Below, in pieces: positions 1 to 11,767 of a stretch of DNA of 64,000 nucleotides. The stretch covers positions 1 through 64,000 of the forward strand of contig JASAMV010003812.1 of NCBI GenBank assembly GCA_030248065.1, given 5' to 3'. The translations under genes were made by a program, and so were the position numbers. This stretch comes from Rhynchonema sp. JSB1_4. Lineage: Eukaryota; Nematoda; Chromadorea; Monhysterida; Xyalidae. The notes beneath the pieces were generated by a model. That model was not told the origin of the DNA. It was given only the letters and a program-made list of their open reading frames with translations, and did not search any database. Within the stretch, counting starts at the first letter, position 1. Each line of letters starts with the position of its first letter.

Positions 1-560
1 ATGTATATGCTCAGCTGTTAAGTGAACTTGGATCCAAATTTCGGACTTCGAGCGATTCGAAGTCGGTGTTCGAAGCTTTTTCTAGGTTCGAATAAAGGTA
101 GAAGGCCGTTCAAAAATTGTTTCCACGTTAGAAGTTTTTTAACTACAGTTATCTTTTTTGAAAACGTACAAAACGCTTTTGGAACACAAAGTTTGATCAT
201 TGTATGGGTACTGTACATTTTACCGATCGCGAATAGGCCTGGCCGTACTACTACTATATGTACATATACCTGGCCTAGCTCAGGTAAAACTATTTGAGCC
301 CACTACTAAGGCAAATTTTTAATGCGTTGATAGAATATTCATAACACATTTCACAAATGTGAGCTGGCATAACTAACAAGTGTTCACGTGGGCTTGTGAA
401 CCACATGAGTCAAGTGCTTTTATGTCCTTAGGGTGTTTCTGTTTTGTATCGACATGTTATGTAGTGAAACGCTTCATTTCAGAATAATCAAATACGTTCA
501 AGTAAAACACAAAATGACCTAAATTACCCAGCATTAATAAATTGGTGACCAGGCAAAAAG

Positions 561-650
561 TTCAGGTGCGTGCGTGAGGAATTGAACCCTCGACCTTTTG
601 GTTTTCGCTGACGCGTGTTACCACTCGGATACACAGCCACTTCGCACCTT
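561..650 (-). repeat. tRNA-like (SINE-like) sequence
   Basis: On the minus strand this reads like a degenerate tRNA. There is an A-box-like TATCCGAGTGGTAACACG and, about 45 bases later, a B-box-like GGGTTCAATTCC. The ends GGTGCG and CGCACC could pair as an acceptor stem. The T-arm pairs only four bases and the anticodon arm is unclear, so a working tRNA is unlikely. It lies just downstream (minus strand) of a long CA run, the same order as at 19283-19357. Confidence 0.5.
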
Positions 651-705
651 TCCGTGATAATGCGGGCTGTTTGCCATGGTTGCATATAGACAACGCAAAA
701 GTCTG

Positions 706-958
<253 letters not shown>

Positions 959-1389
959 GTGCCCGTGCGTTGCCTGTGTGCTAAATTATTGTTCCTGCAG
1001 ACCTGAACAACGTGTAAACAACCTTATGCGCCCCATAGCTATAATGCCAAGTTCTAATCTCGCACGCTGGCCACGCGCAGTTCTGAAACATTGCGCACAG
1101 GTGCATGGCTGAGCCATGCACCTGTGCGCAATTGACTGGCAAGCTGCACGTGTGTCTTTTGCCCGAATGTTTCAAAGTTGATTTTCGGTTTAGAACCTGA
1201 CATGATAATGGGACGTATTTTATTATACGGTAGCGAATTTAGAAATTTGCTATAGGACAGAAACCTACATATCAGCCGTGCCGTGATTTTGGCTTTCGAA
1301 GTATAGTTTCTTCGCGAAAAGTGCAACTCGTGATCTCAAACCGGTCGCATACGAGAAGTTGCGAACTGTAAGATAGCACCATCGTGTTG

Positions 1390-1850
1390 CTCAAATATGA
1401 AGAAAACCATAAACAAGTTTAACATTACTGGTCACCCAGCTTTTCGATGAAATTTTACTTCGGGAAGCACGCCTTCCATACAAAAAGTCATAGTCATGGT
1501 CTGGAACCGGTCTCCGACGTGGAGTTACGAAGTCGGCAATAGTACCATCGAGTGCGAAAATCCCATATGCCATCCCAAATCAAATAACGTTCTGGTGTCA
1601 AGTAACTTCTGGGCCTTGACTAGTAATTTGTGAAAAAAAGGGAACAACGTTTTTTCAAAGAAAGTCAACTGCATCTTGCCCGCATTCGCGTGTGCGGGCA
1701 CGCAGTTGAATGAACTTTTTCTTGCACGTCCATTTTGGATCACGATACTTGATGTGCAAGTTTGAGCTGCTTCGGTTGAGTATTGTTGACACGGCGCGCG
1801 ATTAAGGTTTTCACTTTCAGAAAACGCACTATAGGGAGTCATGGACTAAT
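1390..1850 (-). repeat. Dispersed repeat, copy 1 (second copy at 18140-18665)
   Basis: The minus strand matches 18140-18665 over roughly 450 bases. Shared blocks include CCCTATAGTGCG, the region around ACTCAACCGA and the block around GAGACCGGTTCCAGACCATGA. A short frame (FVTP-R-RPVPDHDYDF) survives in both copies. It is too short and isolated to call a gene. The repeat overlaps the inner part of the foldback arm, so both sites probably carry the same element family. Confidence 0.75.
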
Positions 1851-2580
1851 AGTTTCGTCAAATCCATTCGTCAGATTTTGTCGTCAAATCAAGCAATATT
1901 CAAGCAAAACAATGGTAAGTGCAAAAGCAGTTTGACTGATGATATCATGAAAGAACGATACAAAGTTTACCCATTCACCCCACCACAAGATAAGTAAAAT
2001 AAAAAAAATTTCATTTTGAGAGCGTCATACTAATTACGATACCGGTGATATTATGATGCACGCGACAAGTTTCGTGGCTAAAAGTTTATTGAATTTAAAA
2101 TGGCGCACCTGTGCAGAAAAATATGCGACATAATTGAAGCTTCCACTCACACTCGAGCCACTCCTACATTTCTAGATTTGTAGTGATGATTGATTGCAAT
2201 ACTACGAAATCAGAAAACCAGAACGCATATGCCTGACGCAGTGAAGCAAAAATGAGCAAAATCTGTCACTGAACGAGTGATGGGGTGCGAGAAACTTCAG
2301 CGTCAAAAATAATAGTGAGCGCGTGTGTGAATCCAACTCCAGCTCGTGAAGTTCATCATTCACGAAATCTGACCTACACAGTTTTTACACACTGGTACAC
2401 ATATGTATGTACGTTCGCAATGCATGTTCATCATCTTCATCATTTTCTCTTTCACATGTGTGTTTTCGTGTAAGTATACTGTACACAAAACTAAGACACG
2501 TTGTCTGAGGAGGAGAAAGATTTTTTACAATTATTTTATGTGCGGTTTTCTACACCTTCAATATGATTTCTCAAGCTGGG
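1850..2580. other. Central, non-inverted part of the foldback element
   Basis: AT-rich sequence without a credible coding frame, RNA gene or terminal repeat. Nothing further is recognised here. Confidence 0.5.
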
Positions 2581-3126
2581 TGCGCTTCATCCACGCGGGG
2601 AGACCGGTCCAGACCGAGAGCAGCTACTTCTGTATGGAAGGCGGCTCCCGAAGAAAATTTCATCGAAAAGCTGGGGACCAGAATGTAAGCTGTTTATGGT
2701 TTCTTCATATTTGAGCAACACGAGGGCTATCTTACAGTCTGCAACTCGCACCGGCGACCGGTGAGATCACGAGTGCACTTTCGCGAAGAAACTATACTTC
2801 GAAAGCCAAAATCACGGCACGGCGATATGTAGGTTCTGTCCTATAGCAAATTTCTAATTGCTACCGCAGAACAAAATATGCCCATTATCATGTCAGGTCT
2901 AAACCGAAAATCAACTTGTAAAACATTCGGGCAAAAGACACACGGCAGCTGCCAGTCAACGAGCAGGCGCATGGCTCAGCCATGCACCGTGCGCAATGTT
3001 TCAGAACGCGCGGGCCAGCGGCGAGATTAGAACTGGCATTATAGCTATGGGGCGCATAAGGTGTTTACACGTTGTTCAGGTCTGCAGGAACAATAATTTA
3101 GCACACAGGCAACGCACGGCGCATGC

Positions 3127-3353
<227 letters not shown>

Positions 3354-3789
3354 AGGGACATAACACGCACTTGACTCATGTGGCTCACAAGCCCGCGTGA
3401 ACACTTGTCAGTTATGCCAGCTCACATTTGTGAAATGTGTTATGAATATTCTAGCAACGCATTAAAATTTGCCTTTATAGTGGGCTCAAATAGTTTTACC
3501 TGAGCTAGGCCAGGTATACATATAGTAGTAGTACGGCCAGGCCTATTCGCGATTGGTAAAATGTACAGTACCCATACAATGATCAATCTTTGTGTTCCAA
3601 AAGCGTTTTGTACGTTTTCAAAAAAAGATAACTGTAGTTAAAAAAATTCTAACGTGGAAATAATTTTTGAACGGACTTCTATCTTTATTCGAACCTAGAA
3701 AAAGCTTCGAACACCGACTTCGAATCGCTCGATGTCCGAAATTTGGATCCAAGTTCACTTAACAGCTGAACGTATACATACGTTGCTTA

Positions 3790-4121
3790 CAAATTGATCA
3801 TCTTGTGAAAAACTCGTCTCAGGGAACACTTATTTCGTGGAAAGTGCGCTTCTGCTGCTTCTCCCTTTGTTGTTCTCTGACCCAATTCTGATTATTTCAG
3901 GCATTTCAGACACAGAAACAAGCAAACTGTGCTACTGATGAAAAACTGATTAAATGTAAGAATATTACACAATTTCAACAAAATACAGTCCTACTGCATA
4001 ATTTCTACCGATAATCGACGCAGTAAAGGCATTGTTTTTTGCGCCTGCCGTTATTGCAGCAGCACCAGCACAGCTGTGTGCAACATCAGCCAGCCAGACA
4101 CACCATTTGCATAACGTCACA
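3790..4121 (+). promoter_or_regulatory. Upstream region of peroxidase gene 1, duplicated at 11430-11767
   Basis: This block is clearly homologous to 11430-11767. It shares the stretch ending CTGACCCAATTCTGATTATTTCAG, GAAAAACTGAT, and the CAACATCAGCCAGC stretch just before each ATG. The duplication therefore included 5' flanking DNA. A TTATTTCAG acceptor-like site suggests a spliced 5' leader or trans-splice acceptor, but this is inferred. No TATA box is evident. Confidence 0.55.
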
Positions 4122-7100
4122 ATGAGGTTGCTTCTGGCCATCACTATTGGAGCGATTATAGCTCGCGGTAATCTAAATCAGCCTGTTTCAGAGCGTTTCA
4201 AATTGAATTAAAGTAAAAATCCTGAGATATAAAGCCGTCCATCCGCAAGCTCACGGCAGTTCCACCCCACATCCCCTGCATAATCAGGAAGTCGATCCCA
4301 TTCGTCCCACACGGACCCAAGCTGCCGTGACACGAACGCCCAATGTGCGGTGTGGGCCAGTGAAGGCGAATGTCGACACAATCCCGACTGGATGCATCCA
4401 AACTGCCGACGGTCATGTGGCAGATGCAGACCGAACAATCAGGTTGAGGTGTTCATTATGGCTGAATTCTAGGTTGACAAATCGGAAGACCGACAAATCG
4501 AGGCTCTCTGTCACCTAGATCGATCACCCGGGTGGCGGCAACACACCAGTCAATGAATGTCGTGACACGCAGGCCAACTGTGTGTCTTGGGCCAATTCAG
4601 GCGAATGTCAACGCAATCCCGACTGGATGCAACCAAACTGCCAACAGTCCTGTGGCACATGTGGACAGAATTTTAACGGTAATCAGGTTAGCCTGTTGAT
4701 TCCTGCTAAATTCTGTAGACTTAGGATAAAATCGAAACCCACATTGTCATCCAGGTCAACCAAGGTCAACCACCCCAGCCCCCTCCCAGTGGCAACACAC
4801 CAGTGAATGAATGTCGTGACACGCAAGCCAACTGTGTGCCCTGGGCCAATTCAGGCGAGTGTCAGAAGAACTCGGAATGGATGTTGCCAAATTGTATGAA
4901 ATCGTGCAATTCGTGTGGAACTACCGGTTATTAACTCAACTGTTTTTGCCGTCTGAATTTGGGTCATTCAAAACTATCCCATACAGTACTTACCTGTTTC
5001 AGACGAACAAGTCACACCACCACAGAGCGGCAATTCAAACGCCGGTGCACCGCCCGGATGCTCATCAGTGTCAAGTGCTGAAGGTATGTTTAGTATAATG
5101 TTGTGTTTGTAAGCTAAAGTTGATTTATGTCACCTGGATTTTGGGAGGTTCTGCAGCATATTGGTGCCTGTGCCAAGCATCACATTTGCATGCACTCGTG
5201 ATGGTTGTGTTCCGCAGCTCATTTACGGGTACTGTAGGTACAGCAAGCCTGTGTACGAACACGAGTCTGGTGAACTTCGTTGAATATCACCGCGACCAAG
5301 AGCGTCAACAATGGCAATACATACTCTCTGGACTGTAACCAACCTGTGATGTTTCAGAAGAACAATAAGATGTGCTGTCACTCACCTCTTTTTGAGCTGA
5401 CATGACCATCTTCTGGGGGCATTCACAGTGACGTCATCCCAATGTTCGCTGTCCGTCTGTGAAAACTAGACGAAACGGACAAACTCGTTGCTGTTAATTG
5501 ATCATGACAATATACATGGTACTAATATCTGTCACAAATCCAAAATCAATCCACATGCACAGACACCCGTTTCCGCCGCACAATGAGTGGCACTGATGTT
5601 TCAAACAGCAACAGTCGTAGTGGTTGTGCACCCCCTTTGGCCAACAGCAACTGTCAACAACAGGCTTGTTATCATCGCAAGTTCCGAACATTCGATGGGT
5701 CATGCAACAACATGCAACGAAGCACGTTGGGCGCCGCCTTTAGGCCCATGATTCGCCTGTTGCCTGCAGAATACGATGATGGGAGAGGATCGCCACATGG
5801 TCAGTGAGTTTGCGGCAGATACGTGCTATACATTTGACACCTACATCAGCGTGAAACATTGCACGACAACGTTTGTCATGCCAAAAAATTGTACGCCAGT
5901 ATGTATAATAACGGGAAGCGCATATTCCAAAATCCTTTGCGGCAGCATTAGTGTGGGCTGAAAATAATCTGCACGCGTTGACCTGCAGTGTGTGGTGCTT
6001 CAGCGGGGTTGTGGAGATGTGATGTGATGAAGTCGGCTATTTGAGTCATTTGCACACGCTGGCACACACAATGTTGAAGTCCAAGTTTAGGGCGCAGCTG
6101 GACTGCGTAGCTGTAACTCTGTAGTTCAGTTGACAGATCGCTGAGAGGTCAGAGGTTCATGTCATGTACGCTCCGTGCTACCTACGTGTGCATTACATGT
6201 TTGGATGTATGTATAGCTCAGGGTTCACACTGGCAATTGTCGGCTGAAATGTAGTATTATATTTGCCTCGTAATCGTGTATACATAATGTAGGTAATAGG
6301 TACGAATGTACGTAGGGCAGAGTTTGAACTTTGAGGTAGCGCAGCACAAAAATACCTATTTGACATCCTTCGGCACTTTCAGCCCGAGGTCGACCATCAG
6401 CTCGCGAGATGTCCCGCCTTTTGCTTTCCTCCCGCGAGCAAGTTCAATCCCCACACAGTGCCCTGTTGATGCAGTGGGGTCAATTCTTATCACACGACAT
6501 CGTCAAAACCACCGTTTTGGACAAGAGTCTTTGCCGCAGTTGTAGTCAACGTGGCAATTGCTTCAATATTGAGACGAAACCGGAAGACGCCAGGTATGTA
6601 GGTAGGTATCAAACACGGTGATCGGGTCGGATAAAAGTGGTCCTGGCTTGGTGACGGGACATTAGAATATTTTGAGCGGAACTGATGCGACCTGCTTAGA
6701 CCAGCGTAAATGTGGTCCATTTGCGTTTTGGGACTGATCTGATACGATCCGATTACCAAGTTTGATATGTAGGCAACAGACATGACTAAAGAGAGATACG
6801 GCTTCGCAGATTAAATGAAACATCAGTCAGACATTGTGAAGAATACTCAGATAGTGTTACAGTGTGCAAAGACAAGCAGGCGCAATCGTGATTTTCTATT
6901 AAGTGCAGCATTTTAAATCAGCTTCTTTCCTCAGTTATTCAAAGATCTACCTCCAAAACATTCAAGAAGGCAGTGCAGTTATACGCGTTGCTGGACGATG
7001 TGCTCTCTCGTCTCTCACACTATTCCACTGACTGTCACAATCCTCGACATCTAATCTTGTGTGCGTTTTCTGCATATCTTGTTGCTTATTTATACCTTTA

Positions 7101-10100
7101 TCTCTTCCTGTCACTTCTTCTGAGACTATGAACGTGAATATTCATGAGATACGTAGTTTTCCGATTTTTTGCCAGGTTGTACACAATGCTCATGAAAATC
7201 AAGACATATACACAGTTTGGGTGAAATTTTCGAAACGGCGTAAATTGAAGAATTCTAGGAATTCTAGGTAAAGATCGGTCGAAAGCCCGATGTAAGAAAG
7301 TTCTGTGTAATTTCCAGGAAGTTTACATTGACATGGTATTACACTAAACTTTCTGCACCTACTGTATCTTTATACACCCAACTATGCATGTATGTTGTGT
7401 ACACCGTTTCGAAAATTCCGCGCTTTATGCTGCTTTTTGTCCAACCTGGATAAATAAAATCAATACATTCCAGATTTGGCTCCGGTCGTTGTCTTGCGTT
7501 CTCTCGATCCACCCCGACTTGTGGCCAGAACCCTCGTGAGCAGTACAACGAGAACACAGCATTCATTGATGGCAGTCAGATTTATGGCAGTTCAGCATCC
7601 GATGCCGCCTTTCTTAGAAACGGACAATCGGCCTTTATGCGCACAAAGACACTGAGTGGAAGGTTGGTTTAAACAGGGGGCCTGCCGCTATTGTTTTTTG
7701 GGTTTTGGACCTCGGTTTTTTTATATTAATCGTTAGTTGGCACTGAGATGAAGAACATTAACCTTCAAGAACTTCACCAAACTGACGTTTACCCACCGAA
7801 ATCGATCAACCAACATGGCCGCACGGGAACAAATTATCCCAATATTGATGCACTATGTGTGCATGGAAATCAGGATTTTCAAAGCAAAATTCAAATCACA
7901 GAGGTGTGGTATAGGCGGCGCGTTACGGTAGGTTGACAAAACATTTGTTATTTACAAAAGAGCTAATGTTTTATCGGGCTACCGTAACCCGCCGCCTATA
8001 TCACGCCCCAGTGATTTCGAATTTCTCTTGTCATTCCTGATCATCATGTGCAAAAGTGCATCAATATCGGACAGTTTTGTTCCCGATAGACCATCTTGGC
8101 GGATCGATTTCGGTGGGTATTCGCCATTTTGGTGAAGTTCGTCAAAACTAATGTTCATGATCTCGAGGCCAACAAACGATATAAGTGAAAAAACCGAGGT
8201 CGAAAACCAAAAAAACAATAGCGGCGGGGCCGCTTTAAAGCAAAGAATTAATAGGAATCAAGAAAGTAATGAAACATTATTTTAAAATTTGAGAATTTTC
8301 GCGCCGACAGATTCCGAGGGCAATTTCCAGACGGGCGATGGTCGATCGAGTCTGTTCATCGGACTGGCTGCGATTCACACGCTGTTTGTCAGGGAACACA
8401 ACAGGTAAAAAACAGGAAAACGAAGAAAAGTAGTGAAAATTAGAAAAAGTAAATACAGTACAACCACTCGCAAAATATTGCTCACCGAATATATAACGAT
8501 ATAGAATCGCGCAACGTCTACGTGGAATCAACCGTCACTGGAACGACGACCGAACATACGCCGAGACCAGGAAGATCGTGGGTGCCATATTGCAGGTGAT
8601 CACATTCCAAGGTGTGTTTACCCTTTTCGTGTCTGAAACGAAATAAAGTACTACTACTACTACTAGGTACTACTACATGTACCCTGACCAAATCCCCATT
8701 TAAGTTTCGATATTTGTACATATTTTTTGTCGAAAATCAACTCGACCCCAGAATTCCTGCCCAAACTGGTCGGTTCCGAATTCACCACCCGAATTGGTGC
8801 CTATCATGGCTACAATTCCGCCGTTGATCCGACGATTTTGAACGGATTTGCTGGAGGCGCATACAGAGGGGGACACGCACTCATTCAAGTACGAAAAGTA
8901 AAATTTTTTATTTGTGGATTATGAGCAGTTTTCCACTGGATGGACCACTACACGAAGCATTTGTTTGTTTGTTCCTTCGAATTCATGAAGACAACATTAA
9001 AACTAGCTCAGGATTCAGGAGTCATACCCTCGTCTCAACAACAGATTTGAATCGATTGCCGTGGGTCCGATTCGTTTCGGCGACATGATTAACAAACCGG
9101 GCGAACTGACAAGTGAACTTTTTCAAATTCATAATTATCTTTATTTTTAATAATTTAAAATTTTTAAACTCATCAAGGGCTCGACCAGATAGACCCAAAA
9201 CCCAAATGCAATTTTTTCTGGAATTTTTGAACTCGTTGGGTTGGCAGTGGTTTAGTACGTGGTTGTTGAGTTCTTTTTTGGGAACGAAGTACTAACGGAA
9301 TTTGTCTGATGTTGTTATTCCGATATTTCGTAATTTTTTACGTATAATTTGACTCGTAATTCACAAGTCACAATTTTTTCTATATGTCCGTGTTTCGGGT
9401 GTTTCGGAAACATTTACATATACAGTCCGCCGAAACACTTCCGAACATCATGCTTTGTGTTTTCGGGTTTTTTTAAAAAAAGCCTGAACCCCGAAGCACG
9501 GAACTTAAAAAATTGTATTTCGGGCTTCGGGTCTATCTGACTGAGCACTGAAAAGTTTCTTCCATTATTTGCAGAAACGGGCATCGATCCGGTGCTGCGT
9601 GGCCTGATGAACACCAACGTCAAAATGCCACAGCGCATCACCACGGCGCTCACCGAGAAATTATTTGGTGCGCGAAGATTAAAAAATCAAAATGTTTCTG
9701 TGAAACATTACGCCGGTCCCACATACCCAACTTGCAACATCAGGCAACAGCGATCTGGCCGCGATCAACATTCAACGAGGTCGCGATCACGGTCTGCCAT
9801 CCTACAATGCGTTCAGACAATTCTGCGGCTTTGGCAGGGCACAGGCTTTTGATCAAATCACTCAGATACCATCATCCACAAGACGCTCGTTGGCAAAAGC
9901 GTACTCGCATCCAGGTATGGGGCGAACGGAAATTAAAAGGAAATTTAAAAAAAAACCGAGACACATTTTGTTTCCGCTTACAGATGCAATCGACATGTAT
10001 GTCGGGCAAATTCTGGAATCGCCCGTCTCTGGTGGTCTGATGGGTCCAACGTCATCGTGTGTGATCGCCACACAATTCTCCAGATTACGTGATGGTGACA

Positions 10101-10577
10101 GGTATACGATAGTCTGTCTATGGCATCATGGAACTTTTTCACACAAGCATAGCTTCGTGTTGGTGTGAGGGCCGCTGCAAATACGTGTTGTGTGTTTACT
10201 TACATATGTATGTAGGTGTGCTGCGTGCACGTATAGAATGGGAATAATGGCCAATGCCAATCTCCGAAAGCTTTATCTCTGCAGGTTCTGGTTTGAGAAC
10301 CCAGACATTTTCACGAGTGCTCAATTGAAGGAAATCCGCCGACACACACTCAGCAGAGTGTTGTGTGACAGCGGGGAGAATTGGGACCTGGCAAGTGCCG
10401 TTTTCATTCTTTTTTAAATATTTTGAAGATTTGCGTAACTTTGAAAACTGATTTTTTAAATACACAGTTTTCTTGCTGTTCCAGGCACCATTCGATTCGT
10501 TTGCAGCGGCTAGCCGCATCAGTGCGGTCAACTGCTCGCAGATACCTGGCATTAATTTGAACGCTTGGAAGGAATAG
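4122..10577 (+). CDS. Secreted ShKT-domain heme peroxidase, paralogue 1 (17 exons, 762 aa)
   Basis: Animal (MPO-type) heme peroxidase. Nematode relatives use H2O2 to form tyrosine crosslinks in extracellular matrix and cuticle. Exons joining in frame: 4122-4167, 4288-4442, 4519-4686, 4755-4926, 5003-5083, 5563-5799, 6383-6593, 7474-7662, 8294-8404, 8505-8611, 8752-8888, 9019-9112, 9575-9667, 9744-9914, 9984-10101, 10285-10390, 10485-10577. Exon 1 is a signal peptide ([14 protein letters not shown]). Exons 2-4 each encode one ShKT domain (C-RDT-C-W-GEC-NPDWM-NC-SCG-C). The catalytic part starts at [15 protein letters not shown]. Visible residues are distal His in QWGQFLSHD (~324), Arg in GDGRSS, proximal His in GGHALIQ (~535) and the signature [18 protein letters not shown]. 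The Asp and Glu that ester-link heme in mammalian enzymes are replaced (SHD; RSSL). The intron after 10390 has a GC donor. The start is fixed by homology with the downstream copy. Confidence 0.95.
6075..6180 (+). repeat. Possible tRNA-like/SINE fragment in intron 6 of peroxidase 1
   Basis: The block starting TGTTGAAG and continuing GGGCGCAGCTGGACT resembles 29930-30015 (TGTTGAAGCAG, GGGCGCAGCCAGACT). It then carries GTTCAGTTGACAGATCGC and AGAGGTTCATGTC, which resemble degenerate A and B boxes. The match is weak outside these blocks. Confidence 0.35.
7668..8238. mobile_element. Inverted-repeat (MITE-like) element in intron 8 of peroxidase 1
   Basis: Arms of about 270 bases fold back on each other. 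The left end has CTGCCGCTATTGTTTTTTGG and the right end CCAAAAAAACAATAGCGG. Internal pairs include CACCGAAATCGATC with GATCGATTTCGGTG and CTACCGTAAC with GTTACGGTAG. The intron at the same position in paralogue 2 is only about 80 bases and lacks it, so it inserted after the gene duplication or was lost from copy 2. No coding capacity. Confidence 0.85.
9175..9545. mobile_element. Degenerate palindromic element in intron 12 of peroxidase 1
   Basis: The left part (GGGCTCGACCAGATAGACCC) and right part (TTCGGGTCTATCTG) match the ends of the clean palindrome at 44979-45270. The middle shares the TTTCGGGTTT-type sequence and GAAACACTTCCGA. It is a decayed copy of the same family and absent from the paralogous intron. 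Confidence 0.7.
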
Positions 10578-11235
10578 GGATGGGAAAATTGTTTCAAACA
10601 CCAATAGGAAATGAATGGATATGTCATTTTCTACAAATTCTCACAAGCGTGTGTATTATTTTGGGTTGGTATTCAATACACATATGATGCGCGCTGCGGT
10701 GCTAAGTTCTCGGAATCATGCCCTATTGGCATTAAGATTCGAACGTCTAAGCAATTGATAAACCAGATTCCATTTACTTACTGTACATACATATTATTAT
10801 ATCTGGCGCGCTGCATGAACTACGTATTTACACGTGCACAACAAAACCGAACATCTCGCTCTTTTTCATTCATAAACTGGTTTGTGACCTGAAGCAGCAA
10901 ACCTCACGCTTTGTATGTCTCACTCTCTGTGCTCCCATTATTCTTCTAAACGTTTCTTTTAAAACTTTTATTGACGGCACAAGTTTAATTGGGTGCGAAA
11001 CTAGTCAGCCTGTTCTGTTACCACTGTAACTACCTCAACCTTCGATTTTCACTTCCACCCCCTCCGCCTAGGACTTCAACATCTCCCGTGCAACATTGGA
11101 GATGCACGTTGTTTTTCAAGCATTCTCTTTCATACATACCTTCTTGTCTCTCCATTCTTGGAAATGTCGGGTTTTACCTTCATTGCGACATGCATCTGTT
11201 TTCTTTACATGCAAACAACCTTCGAACTCTGTACC
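10578..11235. other. Intergenic DNA between the tandem peroxidase genes
   Basis: No credible gene, tRNA or long repeat recognised. The sequence is pyrimidine-rich around 11040-11160. Confidence 0.5.
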
Positions 11236-11397
11236 TACAGTTCCGGGTGCAATTCTAGGCTGAAAGTTGAAGTCACGTGCACGCGCGTGCACTTGCGTGC
11301 ACGCGAAGTTACTTCGACTTTTGCCTATACTTTGCACTGTTTCGCACGCGCGTGCACGCGACTTCAACTTTCAGCCTAGAATTGCACCCGGTACTGT
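11236..11397. repeat. Hairpin element upstream of peroxidase 2
   Basis: Two arms of about 50 bases (CCGGGTGCAATTCTAGGCTG against CAGCCTAGAATTGCACCCGG) enclose GTGCACGCG-rich sequence. The outer ends resemble those of the hairpin at 14875-15180 (TACAGT-CC-G-TGCAA-TCT-G), so both probably belong to one element family. It lies only about 370 bases from the start codon and could affect expression, which is inference. Confidence 0.8.
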
Positions 11398-11767
11398 ACT
11401 GTATACCTACAGGTGAACACACATTGCTTGCAAATTGATAGTCTTGTGAAAAAATCGTCTCGGGGAACACTTTTTTCATGGAAAGTGCGCTTCTGCTTCT
11501 CACCTTGCTGTTCTCTGACCCAATTCTGATTATTTCAGGAATTTTAGACGCACAAACAAGCAAACTTCGTTGCCCGATTGATGAAAAACTGATAAAAAGT
11601 GAGACTACTGCACAATTCCAACAAAATAGAGTCCGACTGCATGCTTCCCACCGATAATCGACGCAAGTGAATAAAACATTATTATCGTGCGCCGTTAATG
11701 CCGCTCTAGCATTGCTGTGTGCAACATCAGCCAGCTGTTCCGGTTCCACCATTTCCATGAAGTCACA

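Noticed and set aside
561..650. Functional tRNA-Ser gene on the minus strand
   Set aside because: A possible acceptor stem pairs, but the T-arm has only four pairs and no clear anticodon loop is seen.
7675..8238. Coding capacity within the intron-8 element of peroxidase 1
   Set aside because: The short frames on the two strands are reverse-complement images of the same arms.
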